Assembly (NCBI GenBank): GCA_001970955.1
Contig: MPUH01000003.1
Coordinates: 124,001 to 188,000, forward strand
Direction: 5' to 3'
Length of the DNA: 64,000 bases
Source: Stentor coeruleus
Taxonomy: Eukaryota; Ciliophora; Heterotrichea; Heterotrichida; Stentoridae
Below the pieces are notes generated by a model, which was not told the DNA's origin, searched no databases, and saw only the letters and a program-made list of their open reading frames with translations. Position numbers and translations under genes: made by a program. Each line of letters begins with the position of its first letter. Position 1 is the stretch's first letter. Below are positions 56,087 to 64,000 of this stretch, one piece after another.

Positions 56087-57811
56087 ATGGAGTTTTCTGA
56101 GGAAATTAGCAACGTATCAAGCAGTCGTCTATCACTAGCAGAAGCAATAAGCCAGCTCCAAGTAGCAAAGCAAGCATTCCAGAAAGCTGAAAATCTTCAC
56201 AAACTGTTAGAAAAAAATCAAATTGAAGTCTTAAACATCAGAAACACTCTCAGCCAATTAGTACATATAACAGTCTTCAATAACCGTATGGATGATCAAG
56301 TAAATATTATAGAAAAAGCCGTCAAATCTAAATTCGAAGATTTTTCCTCAGTTTTCTTTTCCCATTTACATGGAAAAGTATCAAAAGATGATCTTGAAAC
56401 TTTTCTCGCAAAAAAAGTAGACTGGAAAACCTTTAACACCCTAAGTCAGCAAGTAAGCAGCTTGCAAGCCCGTCTGAACAAGCATATATCTACAGATTTT
56501 GAAAGCTTTAAAACTAAAATCAAACTTGAATTAGCAAATAAAGCAGAAGAAGTAAAAAATGTTGATGAGACGAATGATGGATTTTTACTTAAAGCTAAAG
56601 TTTTAAACCTGGAAAGGAAAATCAATGAAATTTTTATGGAGGATTCTGAATATGAGAGCCATGATGAAAGTAATGAAGAATATAAGGCTAGACATAAGAA
56701 TACAGGTAACGAAAGTTTAGAAGGATTATCATCGCCACAAAGGAAAAATAGAATAAAAATAACGAAAGGGCGCATGGAAAATAGAGATAGAGGTAACTCG
56801 ATGGGGAGTGATGGAAGGCTACAAAGAAGAGGATCAAAAGATTCAGTATCTTGTGTTGCGGGTAGCCGTTCAACATCAGGACCTGGAGGATTGAAAGGTT
56901 TGAGTAAAAAGCTCTCAGGCATGCAAAAGGATCTTGAGAGCAATAAACAAGAAATTGAAGATAGCAAAAAGTTTACAGAAAAAATCGAAGAAGATCTTGG
57001 CAAATGCAATTCTTATATAGAAAGTGTAGAAATAAAAGTTAAAGAAACTATTAAAACTATCGAAACTATGGAAGAAAACTTCATAAGGGCTCTCCGACGT
57101 AAAGGACTTGAAAAAAAATCCCCACAAAACGATCAGCCTACCTCTAGCCCACTAAAAAAGGACCTTGAAGCCATTGATAAAAAATTCGAAGATCGACTTA
57201 AAAGAATCATAACAATCGAAAGTGACCTAGAAAGAGTAGACAATGAAACCAAACAGCTAAAAAAATTATACAAAGATAAGCTCAGTAATATTACATCATC
57301 TCTAAAATCATTTGAAGATTTCAAAGTCAAAGCTTCAAAAGACCTTGAAAATTTCCATCTAGAATCCATATCATATACTGTTTCATGCGATAAAAGCTAT
57401 GAGGATTTACTTAGTATGATATATGAAATAAAAGGACCATTGAATGAGTTGATATCAAATCAGCAAAAAGCTAATGAAACATTATCAGAAGAGTTGAGAA
57501 GGCATCAAGAACTTTTTAGAGCATTAGTTGAGGAGCATTCAGCATCAAGAATTGGGCCAAGATGTAGAAGTGAAAAGATTAATAATATTGGAAGAGTTGT
57601 TAGAACACAAGATGGGTTTAGGGATGAAAATAATACAGAAAGTTTGTCACCTGATGTTCATATTAAGAATAAATTTTATCAGACAAATTCTTCGATTAGG
57701 AGCTCGCCTTTGAAAATTGACTCTTCGTGGGCTAGTTCGATAACAGAAGGGAAAATGTTGAGTTTGCCAAGAGTTAGTGCTAAAGAGAAACTTTTGTTTA
57801 AAATTATATAG
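56087..57811 (+). CDS. Coiled-coil protein, 574 aa
   Basis: Long coiled-coil protein of unknown family. Coils at about 15-60, 120-180, 270-340 and 360-485 are separated by a Ser/Gly/Arg-rich linker (about 200-270, KNRIKITKGRMENRDRGN). The segment SHLHGKVSKDDLETFLAKKV then DWKTFNTLSQQ resembles a repeat used in ciliary and basal-body coiled-coil proteins, but I cannot name it. A cytoskeletal role is likely by composition only. Confidence 0.6.
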   Translation: MEFSEEISNVSSSRLSLAEAISQLQVAKQAFQKAENLHKLLEKNQIEVLNIRNTLSQLVHITVFNNRMDDQVNIIEKAVKSKFEDFSSVFFSHLHGKVSKDDLETFLAKKVDWKTFNTLSQQVSSLQARLNKHISTDFESFKTKIKLELANKAEEVKNVDETNDGFLLKAKVLNLERKINEIFMEDSEYESHDESNEEYKARHKNTGNESLEGLSSPQRKNRIKITKGRMENRDRGNSMGSDGRLQRRGSKDSVSCVAGSRSTSGPGGLKGLSKKLSGMQKDLESNKQEIEDSKKFTEKIEEDLGKCNSYIESVEIKVKETIKTIETMEENFIRALRRKGLEKKSPQNDQPTSSPLKKDLEAIDKKFEDRLKRIITIESDLERVDNETKQLKKLYKDKLSNITSSLKSFEDFKVKASKDLENFHLESISYTVSCDKSYEDLLSMIYEIKGPLNELISNQQKANETLSEELRRHQELFRALVEEHSASRIGPRCRSEKINNIGRVVRTQDGFRDENNTESLSPDVHIKNKFYQTNSSIRSSPLKIDSSWASSITEGKMLSLPRVSAKEKLLFKII

Positions 57812-57979
57812 AAATTAAAGACTAGATGACTTTCTTGAAAATAGTTTGAATTTGATAGATGTGAGGAGTTATTTGAATGTAGCATATAGGTATAAACCAG
57901 CAAGAACCAGTCATAAGCAATAAATAAAAGTAATAAAGCTTAATTCTTTTTTGTGTATGCATAGATTTTATATTGTAAT

Positions 57980-58740
57980 TTATAGAAATGAGCAAACGAA
58001 GAATGATGAAACAAGGATTGGAAGTAGTTATAAATCTAAAAAAATTAAGAAAGCAGATGATGATAAAGATTTCATTGAAAGCTTAGCTCAAAAGTAAATT
58101 CTCTTCATAGGAGACAAAGTCGATTATAGCGTTCAAATGCAATGCAAAAAGAGCAAAATATCCTCTTAGATTTTGTGAGATTCTGATACGGTGATTTATC
58201 TATTTAATTCAAATAGAAACCACTTTGAAATTTTAATTCTTTAAAATGAACAAAAAAATTACAAAATTCTTATGCCATCTTAGAAAAGCCAATACCCATT
58301 GATGTTACAAATATAAAGCCTTTTCTCTGAGAGCATCTCGCTACAAATTTCCAAAAGACGATTTCAAGCTGGCATCACGCATCTTTCAACAGAATATTTT
58401 AGCCATTAAAAATATTTGCTCAATGTTAAGAATCATTTTTAACTTATTAAAAAATTGAAGTTCATTTTTCAAGATGCATGTGAAGTTTTCTATTAAAAGC
58501 ATTAACTTAGCATAAAGCTAAGGAAATCTTCTTATTCTATTTGAATCAGATAATATTCCTAAATATTTTCAGACAGATGATGGTTCAGAATTTAAGAAGA
58601 TGCTGACAAACTATTAGCTTTTTATGGTAAAAAGCATATGAGAAGCTAGCCTAGATCTCCCCAGACGCAAGAATTGTTTAAAACTCTAATAGATATGTGA
58701 AAGATCTCCTTTGTCAGCTATATTCAACTTCCTATTAATT
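57980..58740 (+). mobile_element. Fossil of a retroviral-type integrase (LTR-element or kin)
   Basis: Degraded coding sequence in which the catalytic core of a retroviral-type (rve) integrase is recognisable: a TDDGSEFK block followed at the expected distance by PRSPQTQ, near 58570-58690. The upstream part is probably the rest of the same integrase region, but too worn to divide. It is broken, with on the order of ten or more interruptions, and old. No terminal repeats, reverse transcriptase or capsid part was seen nearby, so the family beyond integrase type is open. Confidence 0.55.
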
Positions 58741-58774
58741 TTTAATAATTTTTATCATTGATTAGACATAATAA

Positions 58775-60265
58775 TTATTGAAAAGACCTTTTCTTTGACC
58801 TAAGCGGCTTTTCTGAAGAAGCCTTAACCTTACTAGTTGGCATACTTCGTAGTATACGTGAATTATTATCAAAAGAGTCCCTACGTTTAGTAAATTTTGT
58901 TACTGTAGATAAAGATACATTAGAAAGTGGTGATGCAGCAACCATATCTTTATTAGAGAATTTTATCTTTGGTATGCTTGATTTGCAAATTGTTTTCGAA
59001 CTGTTGCTTTTTAAAACCTGCTTATTTACAACAGATGGGTTTTTACTTGTCACAATAAAAAATTTCTGAGTTATTTGAGTGATTTCCGATTTAAGGGCTT
59101 TGTTTTCGATTTTAAAATATGTGATATCAGAATTTAAAGTGAATTTTTCAAGTTCAATACCTTCGATTTCTTGTCTTTTTTTGTCAATTTCAGCTTTCAG
59201 TTCTTTACAGTTTTGTTTAAGTTTTTTAAGGGTTGTGCACATTAATATATATTTCGCCCTGTAGTTATATTCGTATTTTTCCAGTTTGCTTATTTTAGAT
59301 GAGATAAGCAAGTTTTCTCTTTGAATTTCGTGTAGTCTCATTAGAAGTTTTTCTATATCCTGAGTGCTTAAAACTTTCTTTTCGGTATTTTGCTGTGTTT
59401 TTAACTGTTCAAGCTGGGATTCGTTAGCGTCGATTATTTTTCTCAGCCCTTCTACTTCGGTCATAAGGCCTTCATGAATTTCCTCAGACTCGTGGATAAT
59501 ATCTTTTTTAGCAACATGATTCATATACTTGTTCCTAATCTTTGACATACCAAAACTTTCTATTCCGTTTCCTCCAAATCCTTGTTTCACCAGCCTCAAT
59601 TTCAAACTCTGAGCCTTGTCCACATCCTTGAAATATACGTCATTTTTTTCAACGACTCCTTCATAGCATTCCTCGATCATTCTGGCAAAGTCACTACTAT
59701 TATAAAATTACTATTCGGCAGGGTTGTTCCTAACAACAAAAGCTAAAACGTCACTATCCATCAAGGGAGAAAATTTCTCGACATCGCATATCAAATTGTG
59801 TTCCAAATCCACTTCAACTAAATTGCTCATTGACTTCAAAAATTCCAAACTACTAATCAAATTATATCCACAAAATAAAGCTCTTAAAGCAGATAATTCT
59901 GACAATCCCTGCAATTCTGTTACATAATTACAAGAAATATCTAGAAATTGTAACTTTGGAAGAATAATTTCAGGTATTTCTGCTATATGGTTGCATGAAA
60001 TATTTAAATACTCTAAGGTCCTGGGAAAATTCCAAAAGTTCATGAGGTGGCTAGATGAGATAGTTAATTTTTTTAGATATTTCAGGCATGATAATTCACT
60101 GACTTCTTGTGTAAGACAGTTTTCTGAGATATCCAGTTCAGTCTAGTTAGGCATTACAAGATTTTTGAAATTCTTTATTTCAGGGATTGATGTTGCCCCT
60201 TGGTTTGTGTAACGAAAACAGATGAGAGATGCTGGGTTGTTCATTCTATCAATATAAGGTTCCAT
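58775..60265 (-). CDS. Leucine-rich-repeat plus coiled-coil protein, three exons
   Basis: 486 aa after removing two 15-nt introns. Exon 1 (MEPYIDRMNNPAS...NFKNL) joins TELDISENCL in frame; LRRs run to about residue 180 (LEYLNISCNHIAEIPE, LQFLDISCNYVTELQ, LVEVDLEHNLICDVE), closed by an LRRCT-type cap VVRNNPAEYSDFARM that is assembled across the second intron. The rest is coiled coil (about 230-395) and a basic Ser-rich tail. The layout resembles SDS22-type LRR proteins of cilia and centrosomes. The reading frame would otherwise appear as three separate pieces. It is a typical small scaffold; the partner is unknown. Confidence 0.8.
59697..59711 (-). other. 15-nt intron 2 of the LRR gene
   Basis: GTAATTTTATAATAG on the minus strand; removal joins NNPAEY to SDFARM in the LRR cap. 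Confidence 0.85.
60143..60157 (-). other. 15-nt intron 1 of the LRR gene
   Basis: GTAATGCCTAACTAG on the minus strand; it contains the in-frame stop, and removal joins NFKNL to TELDISEN, a perfect LRR consensus. Confidence 0.9.
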
Positions 60266-60639
60266 TGTTTATTTAACATATAAAATTCGAAAATTGCATT
60301 TTAATATTTTGGTGTTTAAGAGGGAAAATCTTGGTGAAAGGTTTAGAATGGGAGATGATAATAGAGAGCTGAGGAAGATGTTTGGAATAAAGATTTTATG
60401 GCCACCAAAATTATAAACTCTAACAACTCATTCCAGTATTCTATAATCTGAGAATTTTTTTTTAAGCGTAATGCTTTATAATATTTTTATTATCTTTCTT
60501 ATTTAATAATTCACTAAACATAATCTACAATTTTTCTTCAAAATAAAATCAATGCCAATTTCGCACATTAAAACTATAATCTACTCATGCTAACTCATTA
60601 AGCATAAGCATCTGATTTTATAGATAGAATCAGTATAAT
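60266..60639. other. Intergenic, no gene seen
   Basis: AT-rich spacer between the LRR gene and the Arf-like pair. Confidence 0.5.
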
Positions 60640-61170
60640 TTAAAATCCTAATCTAAACTGCAAAATCTTATCTCCAAATAATTTACCGACAAATTCTTTA
60701 GCTTCATACGCATCCTTTACTTCATCCATAACATATCTCCAATATTTAGGGATGATATTACGAATTAAAAATTGTATTTTGTTAAGTGAGTTTTTAAGTT
60801 TTGGGTTATACACCAATATAATAACAAAATTATTTCGATTGATAAATCCTTGAAAATTTTTCATTATAATGTCACTACTAACAGTTGCTGTTTTATGATT
60901 AGATGCATTGACTACAATAACAACCCAATCAATACCTTTAGCAGTTTCTGCCATAAATAAGTTTCTAAGCATATCATATCTGCAATTAAAACTTACAATC
61001 TCCATCATGCTATTATATCGTATCTCTGTTGTAGTATCAGTAACTTTATTTGGTAAAGGTAAATCAGAAAAAAAAATCTTTCGTGTCAGATTATCTGTAG
61101 GTAATACCAGAGCTCTGTAAGGACGTTTACGTGAATACTTATGAAGAATCATAGAAAAGATAATCCCCAT
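60640..61170 (-). CDS. Arf-like protein without GTPase motifs
   Basis: 176 aa with Arf-type length, Gly-2 (MGIIFSM, possible myristoylation), and Arf-like strand spacing (RALVLPTDN where the P-loop should be, WVVIVVNASN before the G4 region, VIILVYNPK). The GxxxxGK[ST], DVGGQ and NKxD motifs are all absent, so it should not bind GTP normally. It lies directly downstream of, and on the same strand as, a less degenerate Arf-like gene (61282). The assignment rests on size, strand pattern and neighbour; it could be another Rossmann-like protein. Confidence 0.45.
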   Translation of the reverse strand: MGIIFSMILHKYSRKRPYRALVLPTDNLTRKIFFSDLPLPNKVTDTTTEIRYNSMMEIVSFNCRYDMLRNLFMAETAKGIDWVVIVVNASNHKTATVSSDIIMKNFQGFINRNNFVIILVYNPKLKNSLNKIQFLIRNIIPKYWRYVMDEVKDAYEAKEFVGKLFGDKILQFRLGF

Positions 61171-61281
61171 TTATATTATAAAGCAATAATTATTATACTA
61201 AACACTATACAACTTCCATAATAAAAACATTTTAGCATATATAGTTTATAAGCTTATATAATAGTATATATAGATATATAC

Positions 61282-61818
61282 TTAATTGGTCATTGCCCTT
61301 GATATCCATTCAATAGCTTCAGTTACTCCATCATCTGAAGCTGCAGACATGCCTTGGATGTTCCACTTTTTGTTCTCAGGTTCGAACTTTATGACCATTT
61401 CTATTTCTCTTACACTTTTCGCAGTAGGTAAATCTTGCTTATTACAGAGAACTATTATTGGTGAGTTTTCTAATGCTGGGATATTGATAAGATTTTTCAG
61501 TTCGGCTTTTGTAAGTTTTAATTGGCTTGCATTTGTTGAATCAAGCATGTAGATTATGCCAGTGACTTCATTTATACGATCTTCAAGTATCTGATTTATT
61601 TGAAATGAACTAGTGTATACAAAAGAGGTCAATGTCAAATCAGCAGGGATGAGGGTGTTTGTGTTGTAGACAATAATTTCATTATTGGAATTATGATCGT
61701 TTAGACCTAATTTGCTAAGGAATGTTTTTTTCCCTGAGGATGCTGGGCCTATTATTAAGATATGGTATCTTGATACAGTGAAGAATTTGCTTAAAAAAAG
61801 TTCAAGTATTGCTCCCAT
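61282..61818 (-). CDS. Divergent Arf-like GTPase
   Basis: 178 aa. MGAILELFLSKFF gives Gly-2 and an amphipathic helix as in Arf/Arl proteins. G1 is GPASSGKKT (usual last Thr kept), G4 is LCNKQD, intact, and G5-like MSAA. The switch-II DVGGQ is missing (TSFVYTSSF occupies that place), so hydrolysis is doubtful. Residues about 85-110 (IIYMLDSTNASQLKLTKAEL) match the Arf-family D-S-x-D region. It is probably a membrane-associated switch or a nucleotide-locked adaptor. Confidence 0.7.
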   Translation of the reverse strand: MGAILELFLSKFFTVSRYHILIIGPASSGKKTFLSKLGLNDHNSNNEIIVYNTNTLIPADLTLTSFVYTSSFQINQILEDRINEVTGIIYMLDSTNASQLKLTKAELKNLINIPALENSPIIVLCNKQDLPTAKSVREIEMVIKFEPENKKWNIQGMSAASDDGVTEAIEWISRAMTN

Positions 61819-61992
61819 TGATAGAGATTTAGTGCTTATTTATAAAAAGTGTCAGAGGCTATAAGAAAAATGGTGTGATAGTATATAAAAAGAGTTTAAT
61901 GATTTTTATGAGTATTATATGTGTTTATAAGAGAAATATGTTACAATAATTATTGTATTAATATTTTATTATATGAAGGATGATTCTTGGTA

Positions 61993-62118
61993 TATTTTTT
62001 GTTGCTATTTGAATATGTAAGCAAGAATGCTATAAGCTTATAGGCATCTCTAATATTTTTTTGTTGTTATTTGAATATGTAAGCAAGAATGCTATAAGCT
62101 TATAGGCATCTCTAATAC
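61993..62118. repeat. 62-bp tandem duplication
   Basis: Two adjacent units, each GTTGYTATTTGAATATGTAA and the following 40 bases, starting at 62001 and 62063, with one base difference. Each unit contains the perfect palindrome CTATAAGCTTATAG. The duplication is recent, or a collapsed scaffold join like the three N-marked ones. Confidence 0.85.
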
Positions 62119-62910
62119 ATTTTTTAATTATCAAGAATAATTCTTTCATTTCTTAGCAAAATCTGGAATAATAATTTTTGGTATTAATTATTGAAAATTG
62201 ATGCTTAGTAAATCAAATCGCAATCTACTATAAGACAATAATATTTTTTTTATGTATTATTGCACCTCAATGTTGTTTTAATTATTTTGCCTTTATAACA
62301 AATATTATATCTCAAAAAATGAATAGAAAAATTATTGTCGTATAAATCTTTATATTAATATCTTGCATTTTATTAAAGGCTTCAAATTCCCATATTCTTC
62401 AAAAAAAATCATCTCCAAAAATTCGATACTAAATTTTTTATCCTGCATTCTCTTTATTAATTATACTCACTACTGAAATTATGTTTCTCTTCAATATTTC
62501 AAAAAAATTAAGTCAAATTAACTTCTAGGTAGTCAAATAATTATTAAAATTGTGTAAACTTGTAATAAGCTTATTATTATCGAAGAGAGTATTGTTGGCG
62601 AATTAGATTCTTGATATAAATATAGTTGAGTTGATGTGCTAAAATTAGGATGAGAAATTAATGAATAGTTGATTATAAATAGTAAAATTATGAAGAGGAT
62701 TAAAAATGAGACAGAACAGTGAGTTTTAAGATTCTTGGTAATACAATAGATAAAGCTATAGCACATTTTATTGAATGTGAGTATTTATAATTATTAATTT
62801 GATAGATTTATATACATAAGCCTAACACATACTAACATAGAGATAATAATATAATTATACTAATATAGTTACAATAGCATAGCTATACTAATGTAGTCAC
62901 TCTAATATAA
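62119..62910. other. Intergenic, no gene seen
   Basis: AT-rich. A 77-codon hydrophobic frame (62533-62766, minus) has no gene-like context and is probably chance. Confidence 0.4.
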
Positions 62911-63090
62911 CTATTTATTAATATGGATATAAGTATATATATTAGTATTCTAATAGAAATTGATTAATGATAGCTATTCACTAATATGGATATAAGTATA
63001 TATTAATATTCTAATGGAAATTTATTAACGATAGCTATTTACTAATATAGATGTATATATATTGATATTCTAATTGAAATTTATTAATGC
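62911..63090. repeat. About 62-bp tandem repeat, three diverged copies
   Basis: Units begin CTATTYACTAATATRGATRT at 62911, about 62973 and about 63035, each followed by ATTCTAATNGAAATT and TTAATG or similar. The sequence just before also repeats CTAATATAG-like units. Confidence 0.75.
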
Positions 63091-64000
63091 TCATATAAAG
63101 CAAACTATGATTTTTGTATACTAGAAAAGGATAAATCATATGAAATAAATCTATCATAAAATTAGCTAAAATTAGCTATTATTTAATGCATAATCATAAT
63201 AACGCATATCTGTATAAAACTTTTCATTTTGTATATCATCTTAGTAAACTAACTGCATAACCATAATTTAAGCAGCTAGTGTTAACTTCATAATACTTGC
63301 ATGTAATAAATAAAACTATAAAAATTCACGTAGTTCAATTATAGCTATGAAGAATACACTAATTTGATTATTTTAAACCTTTCCGCTTTTCTCATTTATA
63401 CAAATTTCTCCTACCATTTTGGTTTAAAAATAGCCATCTATTACTGAAAGATATATTTTTCAATTTCTATTTCTTTTTTGTATCCTTTAGAAATGAAAAT
63501 ATTGAAATCTTGCAGCGAATTTAGTATTTTTTCTTGGACATTAATAGTTTATAGTTATAAAAACTTTTATTTTTGTGGAAAATATTAAAGAATATTATTT
63601 TTATCAGTACTTTAGTAACTGAAGGTTTTTAAAAAATTACAAAAATGTCTATTTCTTAAGTGATTTTATAGAAATAAGCCATGCTTTAATTGGAATTTTA
63701 ATCATTTTTATTTAATAAAGACATAAGATTGGCTGCTAACTATTGGAATTTATAAAGAGATAAAGTTAAGTTAATTTGCCTGATGAAAAAATAATATTTT
63801 TGTATGTGAAATATAATTTTGGTTTAAAAATCTAGTTTTTAAAGGAAAAGCATGCATTAGTTGAATTCTTTATAAATAAAGAATGCTTTAGAAAGACTAT
63901 ATGGAATATAATGCAGCCAGAATAAATGTATTAATTTTAAAATTCGGATGATACTATATAATCATTTACTAAATAGTTTCTCCTAATAATTCTTATCCTT
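63091..64000. other. AT-rich, no gene seen
   Basis: No open frame or RNA-gene signature is visible up to the end of the window. Confidence 0.5.

Noticed and set aside
62533-62766. 77-residue hydrophobic frame near the right end
   Set aside because: Isolated, of low complexity and without a recognisable motif; treated as chance.

Overview
The window looks like macronuclear-type DNA of a heterotrich ciliate close to Stentor. It is very AT-rich and gene-dense on both strands. Most long genes have no intron, but several are joined by introns of exactly 15 nt (GTA...AG), which is a heterotrich hallmark. All three standard stops are used: the Rab gene must end at a TGA to expose its prenylatable CCKG tail, and a nucleotidyltransferase also ends at TGA. 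UGA therefore does not encode Trp, which argues for Stentor-like rather than Blepharisma-like code use. Three single-N gaps, each flanked by an exact duplicate of the same 39-64 bases, show a draft scaffold. The species call is inference.

Layout. 0.7-9 kb: an MGRN1-like RING ligase, a small acylated-type protein, two unknown proteins, a DP (E2F partner) transcription factor, a Rab GTPase and mitochondrial SDHA. 9.8-21.4 kb: four tandem minus-strand paralogues of a large membrane-tethered P-loop protein. Along the transcription direction they alternate between copies lacking GTPase motifs and copies that keep them. 22.5 kb: tRNA-Ser(AGA). 23-33.5 kb: PP4R3/SMEK, importin-beta, a TRF4/PAP-like nucleotidyltransferase, a disrupted PIN/PILS-type carrier, an unknown protein and a zinc-finger coiled-coil protein. 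34-44 kb: a SAM-like/cyclin-box protein, a CFAP77-like ciliary protein, a Nup98-like FG nucleoporin with a ubiquitin-like insertion, and two tandem compact ATP-dependent DNA ligases. 44-52.5 kb: a small gene hit by a truncated retroelement, a degenerate Ras-like GTPase, and an alternating family of small basic proteins (three copies) and multi-zinc-finger proteins (two copies). 53-62 kb: a MORN-repeat protein, a LITAF-like protein, coiled-coil proteins, a leucine-rich-repeat/coiled-coil protein rebuilt through two 15-nt introns, and two divergent Arf-like GTPases. The last 2 kb shows only AT-rich sequence and local repeats.

Most genes are housekeeping or cytoskeletal. The accessory interest lies in local paralogue clusters that repeatedly pair a motif-bearing GTPase with a motif-poor one, in the zinc-finger/basic-protein modules, in very short 5'-truncated retroinsertions with 14-16 bp target duplications, and in coding interruptions that the tiny-intron rule does not explain.
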